Positions 6,431-14,627 are shown, counted from the stretch's first letter. The stretch: DNA of 27,702 bases from Bacillota bacterium (GCA_023461435.1 JAEYLC010000002.1:1-27702), one strand, 5' to 3'. Notes: generated from the letters alone by a model not told the origin. Made by a program: numbers and translations.

Positions 6431-7663
6431 TTACGGCACCTGCGCGTAAAACACGATGTTCGCGCCGCTCAGATCGGTGATGTCGTACCACGCGACGTTC
6501 TTGCCGCACGCGCTTGCGAGCAGCACGCGTTTGCTTTCGTCCGTGAGACGGCCCGAGCTCTGATCCCCAAAATAGTAAATGAACACGGCTTCATCCTTGG
6601 TATACACAACGTATCCGTCGCCCACATCATAATTGACGACATTCTCGGCCAGCACGGTTGGGGCGGAATACGTATCGCCCTGCTTGGTACTTAGATACAG
6701 CTTATTGCTGTCGGCATATGTATCCACAAACACGATATTGTCACCGCTGATCTTCGGATCGGTCACACTGACGCCCGGCAAGAACAGCATGCGCTGATTG
6801 TCCCCGTTCTGAGACAACGGAATCACGCAGATCTCGGCTTCCGCCGTGTTGCTGGAGCCAACGAGCAGCGAGCTTTCCTGCTTGGGCTGCACGTAGACGA
6901 TGGCGTTATCCGACATATACGGCGAGCTCAGCGCAAACGGCGTATTGACAAAAACCTCGATTTCCACCGTTTCGCGCGTGGGCAGATGGTAAAGTATCAG
7001 CCTGTCGGTGCCTTTGCTCGTTTGCTGGAGCCACAGCGCATACTCGCCCGACAGGGAAACCTTGGGCTTGCCGTATGCATACTCGCGCATCACAAAGGAT
7101 TCTCCTGTCGCACGGTCGAAGCCGCAGACAGCGCCGCCGAACTCTTCCTTGCAGTCAAGATAAACGATGTATTTGTCGTTCATTTTGGGTTCAAACAGCG
7201 TGGCATATTTTTTTGTGACGCCCGGCACCGGCGCGGTTTCTTTGCTGTCGAGGTTATATATCGCAAGCGTGTCAATCACCGGCGTCGCTTCTCCCGTTTG
7301 CCCGGTGGAGAACACGGCTTCCTGCCCGAATATATATGGATCGTTTATTGACTGGTTCGCGGTTGCCAGTTCCTTATCAAGATCAACCATGTTCGCTCTG
7401 GCCATCGGCGTCGCCGAGGGCGCGGGCGTTTCGGTCACCGTTTCGGTTTCGGCAGGCGTCGCCTCGCCGCCGAAAAGCGGTATAATCACAAAGATAATGA
7501 TCAGCACCAGCGCAACCACACCGACAGCCATGCCGCCGATCTTGATGAGCGGTCCGAAGCTTGACAAGCGATAACGAGACACTCGCCTGGGGCCGCGGCC
7601 TGTGCGCCTGCGCATGCTGCGTCTCCTTCGAATTTTTCTCAATCTGTCACCTAATCCAAACAC
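6431..7663 (-). CDS. Membrane-anchored beta-propeller-like extracytoplasmic protein
   Basis: A 410-residue protein of unknown function. Residues 1-35 are cytoplasmic and very arginine rich (IRRRRSMRRRTGRGPRR). One membrane segment follows at about 40-64, then a Thr/Pro/Glu-rich linker (about 67-90). The rest is a large external domain of repeated beta-rich units of the form 'KYIVYLD', 'GEYALWLQ', 'DNAIVYVQ', 'DNIVFVD', 'DGYVVYT', 'GKNVAWYD'. That periodicity resembles TolB/WD-like beta-propeller blades (inference from pattern). The GTG start is supported by GGAGGG 7-8 bases upstream. A promoter lies just upstream inside the end of the hydrolase gene. The layout resembles the DUF5711-like gene at 20922, although the sequences are not obviously alike. 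It may be an envelope or cell-wall factor. Confidence 0.8.
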   Translation of the reverse strand: MFGLGDRLRKIRRRRSMRRRTGRGPRRVSRYRLSSFGPLIKIGGMAVGVVALVLIIIFVIIPLFGGEATPAETETVTETPAPSATPMARANMVDLDKELATANQSINDPYIFGQEAVFSTGQTGEATPVIDTLAIYNLDSKETAPVPGVTKKYATLFEPKMNDKYIVYLDCKEEFGGAVCGFDRATGESFVMREYAYGKPKVSLSGEYALWLQQTSKGTDRLILYHLPTRETVEIEVFVNTPFALSSPYMSDNAIVYVQPKQESSLLVGSSNTAEAEICVIPLSQNGDNQRMLFLPGVSVTDPKISGDNIVFVDTYADSNKLYLSTKQGDTYSAPTVLAENVVNYDVGDGYVVYTKDEAVFIYYFGDQSSGRLTDESKRVLLASACGKNVAWYDITDLSGANIVFYAQVP

Positions 7664-7709
7664 GTTTGATACCCTCCAAGCGAGTTTTATCCTGTGTCAT
7701 TTCCTATCT

Positions 7710-7737
7710 ATTATAACAAATAAGACGTATTATTCAA
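7710..7737 (-). promoter_or_regulatory. Promoter for the beta-propeller-like membrane protein gene
   Basis: The minus strand shows TTGAAT (7732-7737), a 16-base spacer and TATAAT (7710-7715). The -35 lies inside the last codons of the upstream hydrolase gene. The leader would be about 40 bases long with GGAGGG near its end. Confidence 0.65.
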
Positions 7738-8686
7738 CCACCGGCCAGCTTTCGGCCGCCTGCGGCTGTCTTTCCTCGCGCAGAAAGGTGAGCGTTTCCT
7801 CGTTAAACCTTTCGGGCTTCTCTTCGTGAACAAAGTGAGCACAGTTGCGAAGGCGCACAAACCGCTTGTGCTGCAGCGGCGTCGTGATGGACCGGATCAC
7901 ATCCTCGGTATGGATGCGGTCGTCAAGGCCCTGAAAAATCAGCACCTGTTTCTTTATTCCTTTGAGCAGCGAGCGGACATGCGCGTCGTCAAAATGAAGC
8001 ATGGAACGCACAAGCGTCTCTCTGGTCTCCTTATCCTGAAACGGATCATAATAGCCCGCGAGCACATCGTCGGTCAGCTGCGTCGCATCGAAATAGCATT
8101 CGCTGAGCACCCTGCGCGCGGCGGACTCGCCGGAAAAGTGCTTGAAGTAAAATGCCCCCAAACGCGTGCTGAGCAGCTTTACAGAAAGCGGGTAATGTTC
8201 ATTCGGGCCGCCCGGCGACACAAGCACCAGCCTGCCCACCCTTTTTGGATGCGCGGCAGCGAACGCAAGCGCGCTGAGCGCGCCGGTGGAAAATCCGGCG
8301 ATATGCGTCTTTTTAACCCCGATCGCGTCTAAAAACGCCCCAATCACCAAGGCGTATTCTTCCACGGTGTAATAGATATTGAGGTGCCCGCTGTAGCCGA
8401 ACCCGGCCATATCAGGCGCAATCACACAAAAACCGTTTTCCGCAAAAAAGTCGATGTTATGGCGCCAGGTATAGAGGGACTGCCCCAGGCCGTGAACAAG
8501 CAGAAGCGGCTCGCCTTCACCCTTCTCATAATAATGCAGCTTGGTCTCAAAGCGGAGCGCCTCCTTGCCCATATCAGTCTCACTGATGATATCGAAGGAA
8601 ATGTCCGCATATGCGCCCATATATTCATTGTTTTCGAATAGTTTTTCTTTTTTGCGTCTGTATCTTGTCAATTCAAACGCCCCCAA
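7730..8686 (-). CDS. Alpha/beta hydrolase
   Basis: A cytosolic alpha/beta-fold hydrolase of up to 318 residues, with ester, lactone or related bonds as possible substrates. It shows LLLVHGLGQS (oxyanion HG at 65-66), GFGYSG after strand 4, the nucleophile elbow GFSTG (Ser133), the acid region GLDDRIH and a catalytic His in CAHFVHEEKPERF. A cap-like insertion lies between about 160 and 235. Nothing narrows the substrate. The start is uncertain: the TTG at 8686 has a poorly spaced site, a TTG at 8671 has GGGGG 8 bases upstream, and an ATG follows at codon 23. The conserved fold begins after residue 40, so all choices keep it intact. It has its own promoter and lies downstream of cca. Confidence 0.88.
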   Translation of the reverse strand: MGAFELTRYRRKKEKLFENNEYMGAYADISFDIISETDMGKEALRFETKLHYYEKGEGEPLLLVHGLGQSLYTWRHNIDFFAENGFCVIAPDMAGFGYSGHLNIYYTVEEYALVIGAFLDAIGVKKTHIAGFSTGALSALAFAAAHPKRVGRLVLVSPGGPNEHYPLSVKLLSTRLGAFYFKHFSGESAARRVLSECYFDATQLTDDVLAGYYDPFQDKETRETLVRSMLHFDDAHVRSLLKGIKKQVLIFQGLDDRIHTEDVIRSITTPLQHKRFVRLRNCAHFVHEEKPERFNEETLTFLREERQPQAAESWPVVE

Positions 8687-8706
8687 ACCCTGTCCATATC
8701 GGTTTT

Positions 8707-8735
8707 ATCATACTACGGCGGCGTCCACAATTCAA
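8707..8735 (-). promoter_or_regulatory. Promoter for the alpha/beta hydrolase gene
   Basis: The minus strand has TTGAAT (8730-8735), exactly 17 bases, then TATGAT (8707-8712). Initiation near 8700 leaves only a short leader before the candidate start codons, favouring a start at 8671 or later. Confidence 0.6.
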
Positions 8736-8769
8736 GAGTACCTGTCATCACGATGAAACATTTGTCACA

Positions 8770-10158
8770 TTATGTTAACATCTTTCTAAAAAGGAAAGCG
8801 GCATTTCTCTTGAGCTCCTCAATATTGTTCTGCGCGGGGAAAAGCACGCACTGCGCATGCAGCTCTCGAAGAATCTGCCCGATCAGAGGCGACGGCTTGA
8901 TGCCAAGCAGCGCCGTGATTTCGCTTCCGGTGATGTGAAGCTCCTGAACGGTCCAGGGCACGCACTGCGCCTCCATGCTCTCGAGCTCCTTTTGCCATTT
9001 ATCCGCCGACCGGATCACATCAGCAGGCTTGCCCGACCCGATTACATCCGCGCGACGCAGCGCAATCAGCATCTCAAAGCCCGCTTTTCCGAGCATCACC
9101 GCACGACGCCGTATCGTTTTGGGCTTCGCTCTGGCTTCAAGATCGAACATATGGTTTCTGATGAGCGGCAGCACCGCCGCTTTGGTTTTGTTGTCCGCCT
9201 TGAGACTGCTTAACTCACCGCGCGCGAGCTGCTCGCCGACGATCTCGTGTCCGTAAAATTTGCCGGTGCGCCGCAAAGCTTCGGGCTTGCCGATATCGTG
9301 CAGCAGCGCCGCAAGGCGCAGCTCCCAAACGGGCGGAGCCGCCGCGCACGCATGAAAGCCGTGGTCGAGCACGTCATAGATATGATACTGCTCCGTCTGT
9401 TTGACTCCCGCGCCTTCGCTGAGCATTGGCAGTATGTGGCGCAGCGCGTCCGTTTCGCGCAGCAATTGAAGGCCGCGCAGCGGGCCATCGCTCACCGCGT
9501 CATATTTGATATCGGCCATGAGTATTTTTTTGAGTTCGATAAGCTTACGCTCCGCGGAAATATCCTTGAGCAGCGCCGCGTGCCGGTGCGCCGCGTCTTT
9601 AAGCTCGTCCGCCACACCGAAGCCAAGCTCCGCGGCAAACCGCGCCATGCGCATGATCCTCAGACCGTCATCGCGTATCGTTAAATCCGGGTCGTTCGCC
9701 GCCGCGCTGAGCCGCCTTTGCGTCGCGTCGGCCAAGCCGCGTCCCGTGGGGTCGAGAATCTCACCGGTCGCAATATTCATATACAGCGCGTTGACAGAGA
9801 AATCGCGGCGCTGCGCGTCTTCAGCCATGTCCCCGGTAAATTCGACGCGGTAGGGGCGGTGGTCGCCGCCGGGCGGATAGTAATCGCGCCGCCATGTCGT
9901 GTGTTCAAACGCGTCATAGCCGCTTTCATTTTTAAGCCGCAGCTCCACCGTGCCAAGCGGCAGCGCCTTTTCGATCACGCTGAGCCCCGCCTCGCGCGCC
10001 ACGGCCGTCACCGCATCGGGCAGCGCGGACGAACACACGTCAAAATCGCCCCCGGGCAGCCCAAGAACGATATTGCGCACATAGCCGCCCACAAGGTACA
10101 GCGAAATACCGCGGGCGGCAAACAGTTCGGAGAGTTTTTTTAAGCCTGCGGGAATCAT
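8770..10158 (-). CDS. cca: CCA tRNA nucleotidyltransferase with HD domain
   Basis: Adds or repairs the 3' CCA end of tRNAs using CTP and ATP without a template. The 462-residue protein is a class II nucleotidyltransferase. Motif A is YLVGGYVRNIVLG (21-33) with the catalytic pair Asp38/Asp40 in GDFDV. RRDFSVNALYM is motif B, and IRDDGLRIMRMARFAAELGF corresponds to the EDxxR nucleotide-selection motif with the first Glu replaced by Asp. LRLAALLHDIGKP marks an HD phosphohydrolase domain of the kind found in many Firmicute and E. coli enzymes. A poly(A) polymerase of the same family is the alternative. Its ATG overlaps the dapF TGA in ATGA (10155-10158), so the two genes are very likely co-transcribed and translationally coupled. 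Confidence 0.92.
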   Translation of the reverse strand: MIPAGLKKLSELFAARGISLYLVGGYVRNIVLGLPGGDFDVCSSALPDAVTAVAREAGLSVIEKALPLGTVELRLKNESGYDAFEHTTWRRDYYPPGGDHRPYRVEFTGDMAEDAQRRDFSVNALYMNIATGEILDPTGRGLADATQRRLSAAANDPDLTIRDDGLRIMRMARFAAELGFGVADELKDAAHRHAALLKDISAERKLIELKKILMADIKYDAVSDGPLRGLQLLRETDALRHILPMLSEGAGVKQTEQYHIYDVLDHGFHACAAAPPVWELRLAALLHDIGKPEALRRTGKFYGHEIVGEQLARGELSSLKADNKTKAAVLPLIRNHMFDLEARAKPKTIRRRAVMLGKAGFEMLIALRRADVIGSGKPADVIRSADKWQKELESMEAQCVPWTVQELHITGSEITALLGIKPSPLIGQILRELHAQCVLFPAQNNIEELKRNAAFLFRKMLT

Positions 10159-10982
10159 GATCCGGATAGCGCCGCGGTGTAAACCTCCTCGGCGGGGCCC
10201 GTCATCATCACGCGGCCGTCTTCAAGATATTCAATGCAAAGCCGCCCGGCGGCCAGATGCACATTGATGCTGCGGCCCGTCAGCCCTTTATGGTGCATGG
10301 CCACGACGCTCGCGCTCGAGCCGGTGCCGCAGGCCAGCGTGAAGCCCGCGCCGCGCTCCCATGTCAATACGCGGATATTGCCCGGATCCAGCACCTGCAC
10401 AAAATCCACGTTGATCCTGTTTGGGAATGCTGCATGATTCTCAATCGCGGGGCCCAGCGCCGCCGTATCGAGCGCGCTGATATCGTCTGTAAGCACCACC
10501 GCATGCGGCGCGCCCATCACGAGCGCCGAAACGATGATCTCCTGACCACCCGCCATGAGCGGTACATCAAAAGTGCTGCCTTCTCCCGTCATCGGTATGC
10601 GCGCGCGGTCAAACTGCGGCCGCCCCATATCCACGGTGACCTCGGCAACTTTACCGTCCTCCAGCTTGAGGCGCGGCACCATCACGCCCGCGAGTGTCTC
10701 CACCGTCATCTGCTGTTTGGTCACAATGCCGTGCTCGAAGACGTATTTGGCAAAGCAGCGGATGCCGTTGCCGCACATTTCCGCTTCGCTGCCGTCCGGA
10801 TTGAATATGCGCATCCGGGTATCCGCCGATCCGGACGGCAAGACGACGAGGATACCGTCCGCGCCCACGCTGAGACGGCGCCGGCATAAATCCTGCGCCA
10901 GCTTACGCCAGTCGCGGCTGTCTCCGGCGTCCTCAAAAATCAGAAAATCGTTGCCGAGCCCGTGCATTTTTGTAAAAGTCAT
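10155..10982 (-). CDS. dapF: Diaminopimelate epimerase
   Basis: Converts LL- to meso-diaminopimelate for lysine and peptidoglycan synthesis; it is a cofactor-independent cytosolic racemase. The 275-residue protein begins MTFTKMHGLGNDFLIFED, the family hallmark. Both catalytic cysteines are in their usual contexts: AEMCGNGIRCFAKYVFEHG and TLACGTGSSASVVA. A longer frame runs upstream to 11207, but the ATG at 10982 has GGAGG 5 bases before it and matches the family N-terminus. The upstream extension crosses the promoter and overlaps the divergent GNAT gene. cca follows with a 4-base ATGA overlap. No other lysine-pathway gene is in the window. Confidence 0.96.
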   Translation of the reverse strand: MTFTKMHGLGNDFLIFEDAGDSRDWRKLAQDLCRRRLSVGADGILVVLPSGSADTRMRIFNPDGSEAEMCGNGIRCFAKYVFEHGIVTKQQMTVETLAGVMVPRLKLEDGKVAEVTVDMGRPQFDRARIPMTGEGSTFDVPLMAGGQEIIVSALVMGAPHAVVLTDDISALDTAALGPAIENHAAFPNRINVDFVQVLDPGNIRVLTWERGAGFTLACGTGSSASVVAMHHKGLTGRSINVHLAAGRLCIEYLEDGRVMMTGPAEEVYTAALSGS

Positions 10983-11010
10983 AAGCGCCTCCGCTTTTGT
11001 TGATATCTGT

Positions 11011-11039
11011 ATTATACTTGTGTGGTGCCGGGCCCGCAA
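11011..11039 (-). promoter_or_regulatory. Candidate dapF-cca promoter
   Basis: The minus strand has TTGCGG (11034-11039), a 17-base spacer and a perfect TATAAT (11011-11016). Initiation near 11004 gives a leader of about 20 bases containing GGAGG. The -35 is weak. Confidence 0.55.
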
Positions 11040-11115
11040 CCGCAGAGCCAATATGCTTATTTTCGCCGCGGCTGATCTGTGATATGATGATGCCATCATG
11101 ATGGGAGAAAGTGAC

Positions 11116-11637
11116 ATGGACATCAGCATCAGATGCATTGACCGCGGGGACTTAAACGACGTCGCCCGCCTGGCCAACAACTTTGCGATTGCGCAGATGA
11201 CGGCCAATCTTCCGTTTCCCTACACGCCTGAGCACGCGACGGTCTGGCTTGATTATGTGGAGGCCACACCAAACGAGCATGTTTTCGCGATCGTTGGCGA
11301 CGGTAAATTTATGGGCGTGGTGGGGCTCGTTTACGAGCCGGAGCATGAGCGCGCGGAGCTTGGCTATTGGCTCGGCGAACCGTATTGGAACAGACGGGTC
11401 ATGACAACAGCCGCGGGACTCACGGTGGGCTACGCGTTTGCGATGCTCGATATTCAGAAGATCTATTCGCGCTGCTTCAAGCCCAACAGAGCGTCACAGC
11501 GCGTGCTCGAGAAGAACGGCTTCCTGCTTGAGGGCTGTCTGCGCGCGCACCATATCCGTATGGGCGTCGTTCAGGATGTGCTCTGCTACGGCCTGCTGCG
11601 CAGCGACTATGACGCCGCGCAAGCGATACGCCGCTGA
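11116..11637 (+). CDS. GNAT-family N-acetyltransferase (RimJ/RimL-like), degenerate CoA motif
   Basis: A 173-residue protein of the GNAT fold, nearest in pattern to the RimJ/RimL group that acetylates protein N-termini or small amines. ERAELGYWLGEPYW matches the strand before the acetyl-CoA loop, and KIYSRCFKPNRASQRVLEKNGFLLEG is the typical C-terminal motif. The loop itself reads WNRRVMTTA where relatives have a Gly-rich WGxGxxTEA, so at least one pyrophosphate-binding glycine is replaced by Arg. Activity may be altered. I chose the ATG at 11116 because GGGAGAAA lies just upstream; ATGs at 11098 and 11101 precede that site. pdp begins 13 bases after the stop, so the two are probably an operon. 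Confidence 0.85.
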   Translation: MDISIRCIDRGDLNDVARLANNFAIAQMTANLPFPYTPEHATVWLDYVEATPNEHVFAIVGDGKFMGVVGLVYEPEHERAELGYWLGEPYWNRRVMTTAAGLTVGYAFAMLDIQKIYSRCFKPNRASQRVLEKNGFLLEGCLRAHHIRMGVVQDVLCYGLLRSDYDAAQAIRR

Positions 11638-11650
11638 AAGGATTTTTCAT

Positions 11651-12949
11651 ATGAGAATGTACGATATCATTGCCAAAAAACGCGACGGCAAAAAGCTGAC
11701 CGATGAAGAAATTGAATTCTTTATAAAAGGGTATGTATCAGGAAGAATTCCCGATTATCAGGCGTCCGCTTTTTTGATGGCCGCATTTATAAACGGCCTT
11801 GACGACGAAGAAACGGTGTGCCTCACCAAGGTGATGGCCGCTTCGGGCGATACGGCGGATTTCAGTTCTCTCGGCACGGTGGCCGACAAACACTCCACGG
11901 GCGGTGTGGCCGATACCACCACGCTGATCGTTGTCCCGCTCGTCTGCGCCTGCGGCCTGAAGGTCGCCAAGATGTCGGGCCGGGGCCTTGGGCATACGGG
12001 CGGCACGCTCGACAAGCTCGAAGCGATACCCGGCATGTCGGTATCGCTTGATATGGACGCCTTTCTTTCGCAGGTGAAACGTGTGGGCGCCGCGGTGATG
12101 GGCCAGACGATGACGCTTTGCCCCGCCGATAAAATGCTGTACGCGCTGCGCGATGTGACGGCCACGGTGGAGAGCATACCGTTGATCGCAAGCAGCATCA
12201 TGAGCAAAAAGCTCGCCGCGGGTGCACAGATCATCATGCTCGACGTCAAAACCGGAAACGGCGCTTTCATGGCGGACCCGGCGGACTCAAAAGCTCTTGC
12301 CCGGGCGATGGTGAGCATCGGCAATATGGCCGGGCGCAAAACCGCCGCGCTGATCACCGACATGAGCCAGCCCTTGGGGCTGGCCGTGGGCAATTCTCTC
12401 GAGGTCATCGAAGCCATCGATGTGCTTTCCGGAAAAGCCGAAGGCGATCTTTTAAATGTATCGCTTGCGCTGGCCTCGCAGATGCTCTGTCTCGCGGGCA
12501 TCGCTCAGGATGAAAGTGCGGCAAGGGCCATGCTGCTCGAAACGCTGCGCTCGGGGCGCGCTCTTAACAAGCTCGGCGACATCATCGCGGCGCAGGGCGG
12601 GGACCGGCGTGTGATTCACGACACCTCCTTGATGCCGCAAACGAGAATCAGATATGAATTGCGGTCTTCAGGAGATGGAATATTGAGCGCCACGGACTGC
12701 AGGGGCCTCGGCGAGGCCGCGGGCATGCTGGGCGCCGGACGCCTGACAAAGGATGACGCGATCGACCCGGCCGTCGGGTTCATTGTGAGAAAGCGCATCG
12801 GCGATGCGGTGAAAAGCGGCGATGTGATGGCTGAGGTTCACGCGAATGATGACGCAAAACTTCACGCAGCTATTGAAAAGCTCGAAAAATGCTTCACCTT
12901 ATCCGCCGCTGCGCAGCCGCCGTCGCTTATCCGCGAATTGATATCATAA
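11651..12949 (+). CDS. pdp: Pyrimidine-nucleoside phosphorylase
   Basis: Cleaves uridine, thymidine or deoxyuridine with phosphate to the base and (deoxy)ribose 1-phosphate in pyrimidine salvage. The 432-residue length matches Firmicute Pdp. DKHSTGGVADTTTLIVVPLV is the phosphate-binding segment (usually GVGD; here Gly to Ala), followed by the family signature KMSGRGLGHTGGTLDKLEAIPG. Later, ALRDVTATVESIPLIASSIMSKKLAAGA and LDVKTGNGAFM are also characteristic. The frame extends upstream to 11438 inside the GNAT gene, but the ATG at 11651 has AAAGGA 9 bases before it and matches the family start MRMYDIIxKK. It follows the GNAT gene at 13 bases. No obvious terminator follows; an origin-like intergenic region begins instead. 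Confidence 0.95.
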   Translation: MRMYDIIAKKRDGKKLTDEEIEFFIKGYVSGRIPDYQASAFLMAAFINGLDDEETVCLTKVMAASGDTADFSSLGTVADKHSTGGVADTTTLIVVPLVCACGLKVAKMSGRGLGHTGGTLDKLEAIPGMSVSLDMDAFLSQVKRVGAAVMGQTMTLCPADKMLYALRDVTATVESIPLIASSIMSKKLAAGAQIIMLDVKTGNGAFMADPADSKALARAMVSIGNMAGRKTAALITDMSQPLGLAVGNSLEVIEAIDVLSGKAEGDLLNVSLALASQMLCLAGIAQDESAARAMLLETLRSGRALNKLGDIIAAQGGDRRVIHDTSLMPQTRIRYELRSSGDGILSATDCRGLGEAAGMLGAGRLTKDDAIDPAVGFIVRKRIGDAVKSGDVMAEVHANDDAKLHAAIEKLEKCFTLSAAAQPPSLIRELIS

Positions 12950-13149
12950 TGTGCATTTCGTGTGGATAAAGTGGACAACCCTGTGGATGGGACACTTGTT
13001 TGAACGTCGATAACATGTTGAATGGCGTATGATTTCACACAAATCGACGAAAAACAGATATAATCGTACTTATATTAATAGAACCGTAATAAAATTGTAA
13101 TAATCTTATCATGATGTTCATTTTCGCTCTCTACGCGTATATACGTAAA
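12950..13149. other. AT-rich intergenic region with DnaA boxes downstream of pdp
   Basis: A perfect DnaA box on the minus strand (TGTGGATAA, 12961-12969) is followed by a partial match TGTGGATGG (12982-12990), and then a long AT-rich stretch to about 13180. I see no gene here. Being separated from dnaA only by the NlpC/P60-like gene, it may be an outlying part of the origin or a DnaA reservoir (inference). Confidence 0.55.
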
Positions 13150-13178
13150 TTGCAGCAATCATTGCCGTTTACTATAAT
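13150..13178 (+). promoter_or_regulatory. Promoter giving a leaderless transcript for the NlpC/P60-like gene
   Basis: TTGCAG (13150-13155), 17 bases, then a perfect TATAAT (13173-13178). Only six bases separate the -10 from the ATG at 13185, so transcription should start at or next to the start codon. No ribosome binding site precedes the ATG. Confidence 0.5.
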
Positions 13179-13184
13179 TTTTAT

Positions 13185-14414
13185 ATGATGCGGAAATTGT
13201 CTCTTAAAACCTGCAAACAGCTTTGCCTGCTTATTATTTGTGCAGCGTTTATTTTGGCATTCGTTCCTGTGACCGCGTTAGCCGTTGAACGCTATCAGAT
13301 ACTCAAAATCGGTGACAAGGATGATTATGTTCTGGCTCTTCAGAACAAGCTTAAGGAACTCGGTTTCTTCAGCGGAACAACGACCGGGTATTTTGGCACA
13401 CAGACCCAGCAGGCCGTGATCGATTATCAAACGGCGCATTCGCTTATTGTCGACGGCAAAGCCGGCCCCGAAACGCTGACCTCAATTATGGGCGGCGATT
13501 TCGTGATCAAACGGGACGACCGCATTTTTTCGGCAGGCGAAGTCGGCGCCGATTTTCCGCAGCCCGGAGACAAGGGTGCCGCCGTATCCGAAATTCAGGA
13601 AAAACTCAAAGAATTCGATTATTACGACTATCCGAGCATCACAGGCTATTACGGTCCGGTTACCGAACAGGCCGTCAGGCTGTTTCAAAGCAACAACGGT
13701 CTCAAGGCGGACGGAATTACCGGGCCCGAAACAATACTGCTGCTCAATTCCGATAAAGCCAAGTACTACTGCATCAGTTACGGCGACAGAAGTGACGATG
13801 TTTCGCAGCTACAGCTGCGCCTCATTGCGCTTGGGTATATGGACGAATCCGCCGCCACCGGCTACTTCGGCACGGTCACACAGGACGCGGTGAATGAGTT
13901 TCAGGCCAGAAACGGATTATCGGTTGACGCCAAAGCCGGCAAAGAGACCCGGTCCAAGCTGTATTCGGATACTGCGCTTGGCTGGGACAGCATCAACAGG
14001 GTAGCTGACGGAACCGCACCGGCGGAATCAAAATCTTCAGCGAACACGCTGCTCGGCTATGCCAACTCTCAGCTTGGCAAGCCGTACGCCTACGACGCGG
14101 AAGGGCCCGACGCTTTTGACTCCTCGGGTTTCATAGGGTATGTGCTAAGATGCGCTGGCTTTTCCGTCAAGCGCTGCAACACCGACAGTTTATCAAAAAT
14201 TGAGAGCTGGACGAAAATATCGCAGCTGGATGCGCTCGTTCCGGGGGATATTCTGTTTTTCCAGTCAGACCAGAGCATACGCATCAATCACACGGGCATT
14301 TATCTGGGCGACAATCAGTTCATTCACGCAAGCTCGAGCAGCAACTGTGTAACGATCAGCTCACTGTCCGATTATTATGAGCGCAATTTTTCTTTTGCGC
14401 GCCGTCTTTTCTGA
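13185..14414 (+). CDS. Secreted PG-binding / NlpC-P60-like protein with Cys-to-Ser substitution
   Basis: A 409-residue exported cell-wall protein. A signal peptide spans about residues 1-33, ending PVTALA before VERYQ. Three peptidoglycan-binding type 1 repeats follow at about 43-97, 129-185 and 198-262, each with the 'V..LQ..L..LG......TGYFG..T..AV..FQ...GL..DG..G..T' pattern. The C-terminal ~120 residues match NlpC/P60 endopeptidases (QLGKPYAYDAEGPDAFDSSGF, then PGDILFF, HTGIYLGDNQFIHASS). The catalytic Cys expected in FDCSG is Ser313 (TCC at 14121-14123), while the His positions remain. It may therefore be a binding or regulatory protein without hydrolase activity, or use Ser (inference). 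The start has no ribosome binding site and appears leaderless. It lies between two DnaA-box regions. Confidence 0.9.
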   Translation: MMRKLSLKTCKQLCLLIICAAFILAFVPVTALAVERYQILKIGDKDDYVLALQNKLKELGFFSGTTTGYFGTQTQQAVIDYQTAHSLIVDGKAGPETLTSIMGGDFVIKRDDRIFSAGEVGADFPQPGDKGAAVSEIQEKLKEFDYYDYPSITGYYGPVTEQAVRLFQSNNGLKADGITGPETILLLNSDKAKYYCISYGDRSDDVSQLQLRLIALGYMDESAATGYFGTVTQDAVNEFQARNGLSVDAKAGKETRSKLYSDTALGWDSINRVADGTAPAESKSSANTLLGYANSQLGKPYAYDAEGPDAFDSSGFIGYVLRCAGFSVKRCNTDSLSKIESWTKISQLDALVPGDILFFQSDQSIRINHTGIYLGDNQFIHASSSSNCVTISSLSDYYERNFSFARRLF

Positions 14415-14561
14415 GTCTCATTTTTTCCTCTCTTTACTTAATTTTAACTGTGTGACTCCGTTTATGAGCGTCAGGCTATTGTCTGCGGCTTCTTTTTTCT
14501 GTGTTTGTGTGTTGAGTGCTTGTCCTTTCTGTGATAGAATGATAATTAACTTATTAAGCCA

Positions 14562-14590
14562 CAAGTTATCCACATTGTGTGGATAACTTG
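14562..14590. promoter_or_regulatory. Inverted pair of perfect DnaA boxes upstream of dnaA
   Basis: TTATCCACA (14566-14574) and TGTGGATAA (14578-14586) face each other across TTG. The symmetry extends to 13-bp arms (CAAGTTATCCACA and its complement). It lies about 90 bases upstream of dnaA and is expected to bind DnaA for autoregulation and/or initiation. Confidence 0.9.
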
Positions 14591-14627
14591 GTGGATGAGT
14601 TGAATAAATCGTGTCGTTTTTATGTCA

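Noticed and set aside
10983..11207. N-terminal extension of dapF
   Set aside because: It crosses the TATAAT promoter and overlaps the divergent GNAT gene; the ATG at 10982 has GGAGG and the family N-terminus.
11438..11650. N-terminal extension of pdp
   Set aside because: Lies out of frame within the GNAT gene; the ATG at 11651 has AAAGGA and matches the family start.
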